Part shown: positions 1 through 8,274 of the stretch, piece after piece
How the letters are laid out: each line of letters starts with the position of its first letter
Position numbering within the stretch: position 1 is the stretch's first letter
From: Anaerolentibacter hominis
Lineage (GTDB): Bacteria; Bacillota; Clostridia; Lachnospirales; Lachnospiraceae
Assembly: GCF_032380675.1 (NCBI RefSeq)
Contig: NZ_JAWDIX010000003.1
Location: forward strand, 157,580-221,579
Direction: 5' to 3'
DNA length: 64,000 bases
Made by a program: the position numbers and the translations under genes
Notes under the pieces: generated by a model
What the model was told of the DNA's origin: nothing
Database searches by the model: none
What the model saw: only the letters and a program-made list of their open reading frames with translations

Positions 1-303
1 GTCAGCCATCATGTTGGGCTGGTTACGATCCGTGAGGGCGGACTTCGTCCCGGACTGGGAATAGGAAAGGATCTTCCCAGCGTGGGTGATATATCGATTA
101 CCGGCATAGTAGGTATAAGCAAGGCCGGAGCGAAACGAAGCTACCCGGAGGAAACCCCGGAGATCAACGAATTTCTGGCCAGTCAGGAACAGCTGATGTT
201 AAATTATACCAGCCTGCAGACAACCAGGCTCTGCGTGGTGATGGATCTGGCGGATGCGATCTGCAAAGGGCTGCAATTCGCATTCTGCTGTCTTGAGAAA
301 TAA
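1..303 (+). CDS. 3' end of unrecognised protein (partial, starts before window)
   Basis: The frame is open from the first base to a TAA, giving 100 residues with no stop, so this is the C-terminal part of a gene that starts outside the window; the internal GTG at 82 is not a convincing start because the frame continues upstream. The visible protein has a glycine-rich segment (GGLRPGLGIGKDLP), then ISITGIVGISKAG, and a hydrophobic C-terminus ending CCLEK. I do not recognise the family. It ends at a hairpin with a T tract, so it is the last gene of its transcript. It converges on recR. Confidence 0.6.
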   Translation, partial: VSHHVGLVTIREGGLRPGLGIGKDLPSVGDISITGIVGISKAGAKRSYPEETPEINEFLASQEQLMLNYTSLQTTRLCVVMDLADAICKGLQFAFCCLEK

Positions 304-304
304 G

Positions 305-350
305 ATCCTTTCGTTTTTCAAAAAGGAAAGGATTGGTTTAGACTTTTTTT
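305..350 (+). terminator. Rho-independent terminator after the partial gene
   Basis: An 8-bp perfect stem (ATCCTTTC with GAAAGGAT) closes a loop of about 13 nt. It is followed within 10 nt by a run of seven T. It begins 2 nt after the stop codon of the preceding gene. Confidence 0.6.
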
Positions 351-464
351 ATAATTGAAAGATTTCTTTTATAGACTGTACACACTCTCGCCACAAATTC
401 CGTCTATACTAATAATCGTAAACATTTTCAAGAAACCTTGAAAATACTCCCCCTCTCATTAATT

Positions 465-501
465 AAGAAAAAGAAGTTCCGCTAAGGAACTTCTTTTTCT
501 T
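465..501 (-). terminator. Terminator of the dnaX-ybaB-recR transcript
   Basis: A perfect 16-bp stem with a 5-nt loop (GCTAA) sits about 25 bp past the recR stop. On the minus strand it is followed by a T-rich stretch; the A/T-rich outer stem means it could also work rightward. Confidence 0.85.
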
Positions 502-524
502 TTTGTCTGTTCTATGTTTCCGGT

Positions 525-1121
525 TTACAGCTCGATCCGGCCGTCCAGGGCCCGGAGCAGGGTAACCTCATCTATATATTCCAAATCTCCGCCGACGGGC
601 ACACCGCTGGCGATCCTTGTCACCTTAATCCCGGTAGGCTTGATCAGCTTGCTGATGTACATGGCGGTCGTCTCTCCCTCCAAACTGGAGTTGGTGGCGA
701 TAATCACCTCATCTACATCCTTCTGCAGGCGCAGCATCAGTTCCTTCAGTTTAATATCTCCCGGCCCGATGCCCAGCATCGGGGAGATCGCCCCGTGAAG
801 CACGTGATAGACGCCCTCGTACTTTCCTGTCTTTTCATAGGCCGCCAGATCCCTGGGATTTTCCACCACCATAATCTGCCGCTTGTTTCTCTTCGGGCTC
901 CGGCAAATGGGACACAGCTCTTCATCCGTCAGCGTACAGCACTCCTCACAGTAACGGATATTGTGCTTCGCCTCGGTAATGGTATCTGCCAGCTCTTTCA
1001 CCTGTTCCTCCGGCATATTGATAATATGGAAGGCCAGCCGCTGTGCCGATTTGTTACCGATACCCGGAAGCCTGCCCAGGCATTCGATCAGTTTACCGAT
1101 TTGATTGCTGTAATAATCCAT
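525..1121 (-). CDS. recR: Recombination protein RecR
   Basis: RecR works with RecF and RecO to load RecA at single-strand gaps. The 198-residue length is normal for the family. A helix-hairpin-helix segment (LPGIGNKSAQRLAFH, about residues 18-32) is followed by a four-cysteine zinc finger (C58, C61, C70, C73). A Toprim domain then starts near residue 80 (IMVVENPRDLAAYE) and runs to about 175. It lies 1 bp downstream of ybaB and is the last gene of a dnaX-ybaB-recR operon, the usual arrangement in Firmicutes. recF lies elsewhere in this window. Confidence 0.97.
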   Translation of the reverse strand: MDYYSNQIGKLIECLGRLPGIGNKSAQRLAFHIINMPEEQVKELADTITEAKHNIRYCEECCTLTDEELCPICRSPKRNKRQIMVVENPRDLAAYEKTGKYEGVYHVLHGAISPMLGIGPGDIKLKELMLRLQKDVDEVIIATNSSLEGETTAMYISKLIKPTGIKVTRIASGVPVGGDLEYIDEVTLLRALDGRIEL

Positions 1122-1122
1122 A

Positions 1123-1470
1123 TCAGAATGGGAATCCTCCTCCCAGGCTGCCTGTCATGGAATTCATCACCGCCGAAGACTCTTCTTCCATCTTCCTGAG
1201 CGCCTCATTCGTCGCTGCTACAATCAGATCCTCCAGCATCTCAATATCATCCGGGTCTACAACCTCTTCTGATAATTTTACAGAGAGGACTTCTTTTTTT
1301 CCGGAGACCTTAACGGTTACCGCACCGCCTCCGGCAGTTGCTTCCCATTCCTTCTCCTCCAGCTCCTTCGCCTTCTCTTCCATCTGGCGCTGCATCTTCT
1401 GTGCCTGTTTCATTAAATTATTCATGTTACCGGGAATACCGCCTCCCGGGAATCCTCCACGTCTTGCCAT
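1123..1470 (-). CDS. ybaB: YbaB/EbfC-family nucleoid-associated protein
   Basis: A small DNA-binding protein of 115 residues. The N-terminus is rich in glycine and methionine (MARRGGFPGGGIPGNMNNLM). It is followed by a long charged helix with the family pattern KQAQKMQRQMEEK, a short beta sheet (VTVKVSGKKEVLSVKLS) and a second helix (EEVVDPDDIEMLEDLI). Family members bind DNA as dimers. Its place between dnaX and recR, with 14 bp and 1 bp gaps, is the conserved location and supports co-transcription. The precise cellular role is unsettled in the family. Confidence 0.95.
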   Translation of the reverse strand: MARRGGFPGGGIPGNMNNLMKQAQKMQRQMEEKAKELEEKEWEATAGGGAVTVKVSGKKEVLSVKLSEEVVDPDDIEMLEDLIVAATNEALRKMEEESSAVMNSMTGSLGGGFPF

Positions 1471-1484
1471 CGCTCATATCCTCC

Positions 1485-3053
1485 TTAATCTTCAAATTCA
1501 ATCGGTACATTTTTCACAAGTTTTGTTATATCCACTGCGCTGCGGGAATCCTCCCTGTTTTCCAGAAGCTTCGTCTGAACAACCACCGTTTTTTGGATGG
1601 CGTCCGCAATCAACTGCTCTATGTCTCTTATATGCTGCTCCTTGCTGACAAATTCGTAATCGAATCCATCGGAAAATACCAGCATCAGTGTATTATTCTC
1701 TCCCACGCTGGGGACTGCCGCCGTCAAGGTATTTCCCAGTACCCCTCCCGCTCTGGCAACAATTCCCTGCCAGTTAGCCGCAACCGCCTTAAGCTCATCG
1801 GACAGCGCCGCGGGCAGGACCGGTTTCGGGGCCTCCGCTTTCTTATCCTGGCGCGCAGCAGACACAGATGCGGCCGGTCCCGGAGCCGCGGCCGGGACAC
1901 CCCTCTCAATCTGCTCTTCCAGCTGCCGCACACGATCCAGCAGGCTGTCGTAATTGCTTTCCATCTGAGGCCTGCACAGCTTGATCAAAGTCATCTCCAC
2001 CAGCACCCTCTTCTGAGACGCGTAACGGAGGCTGCCGGAAGCCTCGGATAATACCCGAATATACCGCATCAGCTGGTCGCTGTCAATTCTTTCTCCCAAT
2101 TGTTTTAAAAAGCTGATCTGATCACTGGGCACATCCACCATATCAGCCGCCTGATCAGAAGCCTGAAGCAGCAGAATATTGCGGAGAAACCAGGTGAAAT
2201 CCTGGACAAACCGGTCCAGCTCAATGCCCCGGATGATCATATCCTCCAGCAATTCAATGGCACCCACCACATTTTCCTGAAGGATCTCCAGCAGGATCTT
2301 TCCAAATGTTTCACTGTCCACCGTACCCAGCATGGACAGAACATTGTCATAGGTAAGCGGCTTCCCGAAATAAAAAGCAATGCACTGGTCCAGCAGGCTC
2401 AGAGCATCACGCATGGAGCCGTCCGCCATCTTGGCAATATAGCGGACCGCCTTTTCTTCGGCCTCCACCTGCTCTTTCTCAAGCAGCTCCTTCAGGTGCT
2501 CCGCAATCGTGTCAATAGTAATCCGCTTAAAGTCATATCTCTGGCACCGGGAGAGAATCGTAATCGGTATCTTATGAACCTCTGTGGTCGCCAAGATAAA
2601 AATAACATAGGAGGGCGGTTCCTCCAACGTTTTCAGAAGGGCGTTAAACGCCCCGGTGGACAGCATGTGTACCTCGTCGATAATATAAACCTTATATTTC
2701 CCCTCCGTAGGGGAATACTGCACCTCGTCGATGATTTCCCGGATATTATCCACACCATTGTTGGATGCGGCATCAATCTCGATTACATTCATGGAAGTCT
2801 GATTCAATATATTCCGGCAGGTTTCACATTCCCCGCAGGGGCTTCCGTCTACAGGATGTTCGCAATTCACCGCCCGGGCAAATATCTTGGCTATCGTCGT
2901 CTTTCCGGTTCCCCGGGTGCCGCAGAACAGATAGGCATGACCGATCCGCTCTCCCGCGATCTGATTTTTCAATGTTGTGACTATGTGCTCCTGCCCTTTT
3001 ACGTCCTCAAAACGTTTGGGCCGGAACTTTCTGTACAGGGCCGTATAAGACAT
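1485..3053 (-). CDS. dnaX: DNA polymerase III subunit gamma/tau
   Basis: Clamp-loader ATPase of the replicase, 522 residues. I start at the ATG giving MSYTALYRKFRP because AAAGGAG lies 8 nt upstream; the longer frame adds 11 residues without a ribosome site. The Walker A motif GTRGTGKTT is near residues 45-53, a cysteine zinc module (CEHP..CGECETC) near 64-80, and Walker B (VYIIDEVHML) near 120. The AAA+ domain is followed by the polymerase III gamma/tau oligomerisation domain. A proline/alanine linker comes after about residue 385, then a C-terminal tau-like domain. No slippery A-run for a gamma-type frameshift was noticed. Confidence 0.97.
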   Translation of the reverse strand: MSYTALYRKFRPKRFEDVKGQEHIVTTLKNQIAGERIGHAYLFCGTRGTGKTTIAKIFARAVNCEHPVDGSPCGECETCRNILNQTSMNVIEIDAASNNGVDNIREIIDEVQYSPTEGKYKVYIIDEVHMLSTGAFNALLKTLEEPPSYVIFILATTEVHKIPITILSRCQRYDFKRITIDTIAEHLKELLEKEQVEAEEKAVRYIAKMADGSMRDALSLLDQCIAFYFGKPLTYDNVLSMLGTVDSETFGKILLEILQENVVGAIELLEDMIIRGIELDRFVQDFTWFLRNILLLQASDQAADMVDVPSDQISFLKQLGERIDSDQLMRYIRVLSEASGSLRYASQKRVLVEMTLIKLCRPQMESNYDSLLDRVRQLEEQIERGVPAAAPGPAASVSAARQDKKAEAPKPVLPAALSDELKAVAANWQGIVARAGGVLGNTLTAAVPSVGENNTLMLVFSDGFDYEFVSKEQHIRDIEQLIADAIQKTVVVQTKLLENREDSRSAVDITKLVKNVPIEFED

Positions 3054-3127
3054 GTATTTTACTCCTTTGCACCGGCCGCCGTCCATTTCCGGAAACTGCA
3101 GCCTCTTAAAGACAGGGAGACATGGAG

Positions 3128-3170
3128 CGGGAATGTCGGTAAACAGAGTCCCTGCCTGCAGACATTCCCG
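3128..3170 (-). other. Stem-loop between pfkA and dnaX
   Basis: A perfect 10-bp stem (CGGGAATGTC with GACATTCCCG) encloses a 23-nt loop in the 125-bp gap between pfkA and dnaX. No T tract follows on the minus strand, so it does not look like a simple terminator. It may slow read-through or mark an RNA processing site. Confidence 0.4.
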
Positions 3171-3178
3171 TATATCCC

Positions 3179-4252
3179 TTAGTCTCCGAAACTAATTCCT
3201 ATGTGTCTTGCTTCCTTGATAATAGAAGCATCCGGATCAACCATCTTCAGTTTACCCGCCACATCCTCCAGCGGAACCGGGATGATCTCATTTCCCTTAA
3301 ACCCAACCATGTATCCGAATTTTCCCTGTCGGATCAGCTCAGCCGCCGCCGCTCCCAGACGAGAAGAAATTACCCTGTCGTAAGCGCAGGGGCTGCCGCC
3401 TCTCTGGGTGTGTCCGGGAATCGTAATTCTCATCTCCTGCCCGGTAATCTTCTCCAGATCCGCCGCAATCTTATAGGCTACGGACGGATACGGATTATTC
3501 TCCAGCTTCTTTTTCAATTCTTTCTTGGGCAGGGCCGCATCTTCTTTGGAGATAGCACCTTCCGCCGCGGCGATAATGGAAAATCTCTTGCCCGCTTTAT
3601 TTCTCTTCTGAATCGTATCAGCCACTTTATTAATATCATATGGAATCTCAGGGAGCAGGATCACGTCCGCTCCGCCTGCAATACCTGCATGCAGAGTAAG
3701 CCATCCAACCTTGTGCCCCATAACTTCTACAATAAATACTCTGCCGTGGGAGGCCGCCGTGGTATGGATACAGTCGATAGCGCTGGTGGCGATATCAACA
3801 GCACTCTGGAACCCAAACGTCATATCTGTTCCAAAGATATCATTGTCGATTGTCTTTGGAAGACCAACTACATTCAGCCCCTCCTGCCTGAGCAGGTTGG
3901 AGGTTTTCTGTGTACCGTTGCCGCCCAGAATAACCAGACAGTCCAGTTTCCATTTTTTATAGTTTTCCTTCATTGCCTCTACTTTATCCAGACCGTTCGC
4001 GTCCGGCACCCGCATCAGCTTAAACGGCTGTCTGGAAGTACCGATAATCGTTCCGCCCCGGGTCAGAATACCAGAGAAGTCCTGAGGCTGCATTTTCTTA
4101 TAATTTCCATATATCAAGCCCTTATAGCCTTCCAGGATTCCAAAAATTTCAATATCCGGAAAATCCTCATATAATGCTTTCGCAACGCCTCGCATGGTTG
4201 CGTTGAGACTCTGGCAGTCGCCGCCGCTCGTAATAAAGCCAACTCGTTTCAT
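3179..4252 (-). CDS. pfkA: 6-phosphofructokinase (group with G104/K124 signature)
   Basis: Phosphorylates fructose-6-phosphate in glycolysis. The start giving MKRVGFITSGGD has GGAAAGGAATGG upstream, so I drop 18 residues from the longest frame, leaving 357. Family motifs are the glycine loop TSGGDCQSLNA, GGNGT near residue 103, PKTIDND near residue 123, MGHKVGWLT and GGSP near the C-terminus. Glycine at the equivalent of E. coli 104 with lysine at 124 is usually associated with ATP use in this branch. Pyrophosphate enzymes normally carry aspartate at 104. The usual aspartate before that glycine is asparagine here. Phosphoryl donor is therefore inferred, not proven. Confidence 0.9.
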   Translation of the reverse strand: MKRVGFITSGGDCQSLNATMRGVAKALYEDFPDIEIFGILEGYKGLIYGNYKKMQPQDFSGILTRGGTIIGTSRQPFKLMRVPDANGLDKVEAMKENYKKWKLDCLVILGGNGTQKTSNLLRQEGLNVVGLPKTIDNDIFGTDMTFGFQSAVDIATSAIDCIHTTAASHGRVFIVEVMGHKVGWLTLHAGIAGGADVILLPEIPYDINKVADTIQKRNKAGKRFSIIAAAEGAISKEDAALPKKELKKKLENNPYPSVAYKIAADLEKITGQEMRITIPGHTQRGGSPCAYDRVISSRLGAAAAELIRQGKFGYMVGFKGNEIIPVPLEDVAGKLKMVDPDASIIKEARHIGISFGD

Positions 4253-4461
4253 GTATTCACCATTCCTTTCCGTTTCCATTCTTTCCTGCGGCCTGCTAGC
4301 CGCCAACCCTGGAAGATGTGCATTCTCAGGCTTTCTTAAAATTCCTTATTTTGCCGTTAATTATGTAAAATATTTTACTATATATCCCCAGGTTTGTCAA
4401 AAATCTGCCGCCTTGCCAGCAATCGGTATATTGCCTTATACTAATGTCTTAATACAGCAAA

Positions 4462-4504
4462 CCCCTGGAAAAGACCTGTTTCTCATCCACAGTCTTACCA
4501 GGGG
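4462..4504 (-). terminator. Probable terminator of bioY
   Basis: CCCCTGG pairs with CCAGGGG, and an inner AAGAC/GTCTT pair extends the hairpin. It sits 27 bp past the bioY stop. The following T run is short (TTTGCTGT on the minus strand), so strength is uncertain. Confidence 0.5.
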
Positions 4505-4530
4505 TCCATCTTGTTAAAGTACTATTTCAT

Positions 4531-5085
4531 TTATGGCATCCGCAGCCCTGACTTTTCAAAGGCTGTCTTTAATATTTTTCCCACATACCACGCCAGTACA
4601 AGTTTAACCAGATCAAAGGGAATAAAGGGCATCACAGACAGGACGAAGGCCGACATCACCGGCACATTCATAATTTTGGAAAACCACAGCATGCCGCAGA
4701 TGTAGCACAGTGCCAGGCCTAAGAGCATTCCGGCAAATTCTCCGATAATCTGATATTTTTTCATCCTCCGGGACACAAAGCTGCTGAAAAAGGCCAGCAG
4801 CACATATCCCGCCAGAAAGCCTCCGGTTGGTCCCGCCAGGATAGAAAGCCCTCCGGTAAACTGAGAAAATACCGGCAGCCCCACCGCGCCCAACAGAAGA
4901 TAAACTGCCTGCGCCTGAACGGCGGACGATGGCGAAAGCATCACCCCGCTTAAAAATGCTCCAAAAACACCAAGAGAAAAAGGGACCGTGGAAAAGGGAA
5001 CCGGAAAAGAGATCTGGGAAAATACAGCCATCAGCCCGGCGAACATCCCAATAAAAACAATTTTTCTGGATCTCTGATTCCTCAT
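4531..5085 (-). CDS. bioY: Biotin ECF transporter substrate-binding protein BioY
   Basis: Membrane S-component that captures biotin and works with the shared EcfA/EcfA'/EcfT module, which is not in this window. The 184 residues form about six hydrophobic segments and carry the BioY hallmark GLPVFSQFTGG...LAGPTGGFLAGY (residues about 68-95). The C-terminal PFDLVKLVLAWYVG is also typical. It lies 66 bp downstream of the PfoR-like gene. A divergent BirA-like protein is encoded about 2.3 kb away, but no clear BirA palindrome was found in front of bioY. Confidence 0.93.
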   Translation of the reverse strand: MRNQRSRKIVFIGMFAGLMAVFSQISFPVPFSTVPFSLGVFGAFLSGVMLSPSSAVQAQAVYLLLGAVGLPVFSQFTGGLSILAGPTGGFLAGYVLLAFFSSFVSRRMKKYQIIGEFAGMLLGLALCYICGMLWFSKIMNVPVMSAFVLSVMPFIPFDLVKLVLAWYVGKILKTAFEKSGLRMP

Positions 5086-5151
5086 AACTCTCCCATCCCA
5101 TAACCATTCGTAACCTGATCGGCAATAGCGCCCCGGCCATTTGCCTGTATA

Positions 5152-6210
5152 TTATACGTCCAGCTTCATATCCCCGGACTTAATCCAGCCTTTCCTGCGC
5201 ATAAACTCCGAAATGCCAAACGCCAGCATACCCGGCAGAATAAAGTGCAGAATAAAAATTTTGATCAGCACAACCGTGGCGCTTACGCCGTCGCCGACCA
5301 TTGTCTGATACGTCATGATCTGACCCACCAGGCCTGCAGTTCCCATCCCGGAACCAGTTGCATTATTTGTCATTCCAAACAGCAGGGTGGACACCGGTCC
5401 CAAAATAGCGCTTGATATAATCGCCGGCAGCCAGATAATCGGCTTTTTCACGATATTCGAAACCTGCAGCATGCTGGTTCCCAGACCCTGTGCCAGAAAT
5501 CCGCCCATTTTATTTTCTCTGTAGCTTGCCACCGCAAAGCCAATCATATTGGCACAGCAGCCCACCGTCGCCGCACCCGCGGCCAGACCGGACAGGTTCA
5601 GAATAACGCCAAGTGCCGCGGAGCTGATCGGCAGGGTCAGAATCATACCCATCAGAACCGATACCACAATTCCCATCAGGAAAGGCTGCTGCTCCGTTCC
5701 CCAGTTAATCAACTCACCCAGTTTCAGCATAAAAGAAGAAATCGGGGGGCCCACCAGGAGTCCTACGGCACAGCCGGAAAGGATAGAAACAATGGGTGTA
5801 AGCACAATATCAATCTTCGTCTTCCCTGAGATAAGATGTCCAACTTCAATTCCTACATAAGCCGCTACAAAAGCGCCCAGAGGCTCTCCCGGGCCAGCCA
5901 GGGTTATAGCGCCGTCCACCAGCACGGTCCCAGCGATTAGTTTGCTTGCAAAAGCGCCTACCATACCGGTTGTAGCAGCGGACAGCACTACCAGCGGGCT
6001 TTCTTTGAATTTATATGCCACGCCGCAGCCGATCCCCGCGCCTGTAAGCGCACCGGCCACCTTGCCCGCCGTAAACATATAATTTCCGATATTGCCGCCG
6101 ATCAGCAGCCCAACCTGCTGGATAATCGTTCCAACAATAAGTGTTGCAAATAGTCCGAGCGCCATTCCGCTCAGACCATCAATAAAAATACGATTCAGTA
6201 ACCGTTTCAT
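5152..6210 (-). CDS. PfoR/PTS EIIC-2-like membrane protein
   Basis: A 352-residue polytopic membrane protein of the PfoS/R family (PTS_EIIC_2 fold). It has roughly nine or ten hydrophobic segments. Conserved-looking stretches are LAGPGEPLGAF, GPPISSFM, LPISSAALG and FGMTNNATGSGMGTAGL. No IIA or IIB domain, phosphorylation histidine or cysteine domain is present, so it is a lone permease-like protein whose substrate cannot be read from sequence. It lies directly downstream of the NiaR-type repressor with an 80-bp gap containing a paired half-site element. A link to niacin or another NAD precursor is inference. Confidence 0.8.
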   Translation of the reverse strand: MKRLLNRIFIDGLSGMALGLFATLIVGTIIQQVGLLIGGNIGNYMFTAGKVAGALTGAGIGCGVAYKFKESPLVVLSAATTGMVGAFASKLIAGTVLVDGAITLAGPGEPLGAFVAAYVGIEVGHLISGKTKIDIVLTPIVSILSGCAVGLLVGPPISSFMLKLGELINWGTEQQPFLMGIVVSVLMGMILTLPISSAALGVILNLSGLAAGAATVGCCANMIGFAVASYRENKMGGFLAQGLGTSMLQVSNIVKKPIIWLPAIISSAILGPVSTLLFGMTNNATGSGMGTAGLVGQIMTYQTMVGDGVSATVVLIKIFILHFILPGMLAFGISEFMRRKGWIKSGDMKLDV

Positions 6211-6247
6211 ATCATCAATCCCCCGTCTTCGCTTTCACTATGTATTT

Positions 6248-6270
6248 ACAGCTGTCTTGTCAGCTATGTC
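6248..6270 (-). promoter_or_regulatory. Candidate operator upstream of the PfoR-like gene
   Basis: Two related half-sites, ACAGCTGT and TCAGCTAT, lie 12 bp apart around a TTGT spacer, about one helical turn. The element sits between a NiaR-type regulator gene and the membrane protein gene. The layout suits a dimeric repressor, but I cannot confirm that it matches the NiaR motif. Confidence 0.35.
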
Positions 6271-6290
6271 GGCCATAGTTTAGCATATGT

Positions 6291-6806
6291 CTACTGATTA
6301 AGCAAGTAATTTTTTCCCTGGAGAGCCTCCTGAATCCGATCCAGCGTTTCCTCGCTGTCCGCCTCCACCGTATGGTAGTGGATACCCTCCGTTAATTCTT
6401 TCAGGGGGACTGTTTTCTTTAACTTTACCTTATTTACAAAGTCATATACATCCTGCCTGTTGGCTATGACCAGATCAGCCGCGATCTGCCCGTAGATCTC
6501 ATGGCTGACAATTACATCCAGCACCTTGCCTCCCAGGTCCACGATGGTACAGAGTTCATCCTCAATTTCCTCCGTGGTATGCCTTACCGGAAAACACCGG
6601 TTCACCTTCTCCCGGTGAGGGCTGAAGTATAAATAGCCCCTGGTTGTAGATAATATATTTTTATCAATCGCACGCAGCAGTGCAATATCCTGTACGATCA
6701 CCTGGCGGCTTACACCCAGGCGCCTGGCCAGTTCTGCTCCTGAAATAGGCTGTCTTTCCTGCTCCAGGATATGGATAATCGTTTCCCTTCTTGCTCCGCC
6801 TTCCAT
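6291..6806 (-). CDS. niaR: NiaR-type niacin-responsive transcription repressor (HTH + 3H domain)
   Basis: A 171-residue regulator. The ATG giving MEGGARRETI is chosen because GGAGG lies 6 nt upstream; an earlier ATG adds ten residues without a ribosome site. Residues 1-60 form an HTH_11 winged helix (ISGAELARRLGVSRQVIVQDIALLR). The rest is the 3H domain, with the three histidine segments RHTTEEIEDEL, SHEIYGQI and GIHYHTVEA. Family members repress NAD-precursor uptake or synthesis genes when niacin is present. The adjacent membrane protein gene is the obvious target candidate here, since no nad or niaX gene is visible. Confidence 0.9.
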   Translation of the reverse strand: MEGGARRETIIHILEQERQPISGAELARRLGVSRQVIVQDIALLRAIDKNILSTTRGYLYFSPHREKVNRCFPVRHTTEEIEDELCTIVDLGGKVLDVIVSHEIYGQIAADLVIANRQDVYDFVNKVKLKKTVPLKELTEGIHYHTVEADSEETLDRIQEALQGKNYLLNQ

Positions 6807-7055
6807 ATCATTCCTCCATGCCGAATCATTGAACACTCAAAACCCTTTTGTGTCCAGAAGTTTTCTTATTTAAGTGTACAAGGCCGGTGCCTGCCGGTCA
6901 AGGACAAGTTGCACGACAGCATTGCCTCCAGGGAGTTACCTGTGAAATGCAATTTTTTCAACCTTTACTTCAAAACACAAACCGGATATACTAAATACAT
7001 CATACACCGGAACTCTAAAATTACGCCGAGTTTAATCAGAAAGTAGGTAAACAGC

Positions 7056-7340
7056 ATGTTTCGTCTGTGGGGAAAAATCTGGAAAGATACACGTTTAATG
7101 AAAGATTATGTCGTCTGCGATGACAGCCCTAAGATCAACCGGACCCGAAAGGTTTTCTCTGCCATTGACAGCCTTTGTTATGAATTTGATCTGCCGAAAC
7201 CTATCTGGCTGGATAAAAATATAGCGGAATTTCAGCGTCATGACAGGACCCGGTTTACACAGGACAATTTTATTGAATCAATTCCTTTCGATGCCTTTGA
7301 GATCATGGTCATTGAGGAAGATGATCCTTTCGTTTCCTGA
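7056..7340 (+). CDS. Conserved hypothetical protein, 94 residues
   Basis: I do not recognise a named family. The protein is basic at the start (MFRLWGKIWKDTRLMKDY) and acidic at the end (VIEEDDPFVS), with no membrane segment and no cysteine pair. It is likely real: it ends 15 bp before the BirA-like gene on the same strand, and its codon use resembles its neighbours. Co-transcription with the BirA-like gene suggests a linked role, but nothing in the sequence defines it. Confidence 0.7.
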   Translation: MFRLWGKIWKDTRLMKDYVVCDDSPKINRTRKVFSAIDSLCYEFDLPKPIWLDKNIAEFQRHDRTRFTQDNFIESIPFDAFEIMVIEEDDPFVS

Positions 7341-7355
7341 GAAAAGAGGCAGCCT

Positions 7356-8186
7356 ATGGCACTGAAACATTATATCCTTCGTATATTGGAGGAAAACCGG
7401 GAGACCGATATCTCCGGGCAGGAGCTGGCCGATCACCTGAAGGTGACACGGGCAGCGGTCTGGAAGGCTATCCGGGCTCTGAAGGAAGAGGGCTATCCCA
7501 TCGAAGCGGCCACTAGAAGAGGGTACCGTCTTCTGGATCGTTCCGATATTCTGTCTCCCGAGAGCATCCTGCCATTTTTGAAAAAAGAGTATAAAAATAT
7601 TCCTATTTATACCCATAAATCAATTGATTCCACCAATCTGGAGGCCCGCAGAAAGAACCTGGAAGCCACCGGCCATGGAACACTGATCGTGGCAAATCAC
7701 CAGACTTGCGGCAGAGGACGGGGCGGCTCGGTCTTTTTCTCGCCGGCCGATACCGGTATCTATATGAGCCTGCTTCTCCGGGTCAATCAGAGCCTGGAAG
7801 AAACACGCCAGTTTCCGCCTGCCGTTGCCGTCTCTATCTGTCACGCCCTGGAGCGGCTCACCAGCGCTCCCCTGTCTGTGCGGGACATTGACAATGTCTA
7901 TATTGGAGACAAAAAAATATGCGGTGTACTGACAGAAACCCTTCTTACCCTGGAAAATCAGATGGTGGATTCCATCATTGTAGGCATCGGCATCTATATT
8001 TCGGCTGCGCCGGAATTATTTCCAAAATCCCAGCAGAGTCTGATCACTTCTCTGCTTCCGGATGAGAGCGAAATGGTCTCCCGAAGCCGGATTATCGGCG
8101 AAATTGTTAACAGCCTGCTGGATATGTGCGGCGGGTCGGATATCAAAGCCTATCGAAAAGCATACCAGCATTATCTGGCGAAATAA
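7356..8186 (+). CDS. BirA-like HTH/biotin-ligase-fold protein with degenerate active site
   Basis: The 276 residues comprise an HTH_11 winged helix (QELADHLKVTRAAVWKAI, residues 22-40) and a biotin protein ligase fold. The fold is recognised from STNLEARR, TCGRGRGG, FFSP, KKICGVLTE and SIIVGIGI. In active ligases the segment before VCGILTE reads KWPND; here it reads RDIDN. The loop GRGRRGR has become GRGRGGS, and GIGINV has become GIGIYI. The small C-terminal SH3-like domain seems absent (family proteins are about 320 residues). It may be a non-ligating biotin sensor or repressor, or a paralogue of a true BirA outside the window. Confidence 0.8.
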   Translation: MALKHYILRILEENRETDISGQELADHLKVTRAAVWKAIRALKEEGYPIEAATRRGYRLLDRSDILSPESILPFLKKEYKNIPIYTHKSIDSTNLEARRKNLEATGHGTLIVANHQTCGRGRGGSVFFSPADTGIYMSLLLRVNQSLEETRQFPPAVAVSICHALERLTSAPLSVRDIDNVYIGDKKICGVLTETLLTLENQMVDSIIVGIGIYISAAPELFPKSQQSLITSLLPDESEMVSRSRIIGEIVNSLLDMCGGSDIKAYRKAYQHYLAK

Positions 8187-8205
8187 TATTCTTTCCTGAT
8201 CCTAA

Positions 8206-8257
8206 AAAAGGGGCTGCCGCTCACGATTTTTCAATCGTTAAAGCGACAGCCCCTTTT
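8206..8257. terminator. Bidirectional terminator between the BirA-like gene and pgi
   Basis: AAAAGGGGCTGCCGCT pairs with AGCGACAGCCCCTTTT with one mismatch, and an inner CGATT/AATCG pair adds to the stem. A tracts and T tracts flank it on both strands. It serves two convergent genes. Confidence 0.88.
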
Positions 8258-8274
8258 ATCGTTATAACTATCTT

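Noticed and set aside
1..303. Assigning the partial gene to a HutP-like or microcompartment shell protein
   Set aside because: Glycine-rich text is only loosely similar, and no diagnostic motif could be matched with confidence.
3054..3178. Signal recognition particle RNA upstream of dnaX
   Set aside because: In Bacillus that RNA lies near dnaX, but the conserved GGAAGGAAGCA-type core is absent here; only a simple 10-bp stem is seen.
5086..5151. BirA operator in front of bioY
   Set aside because: Only a direct GGTTAC/GGTTAT repeat is present, not the spaced palindrome BirA needs.
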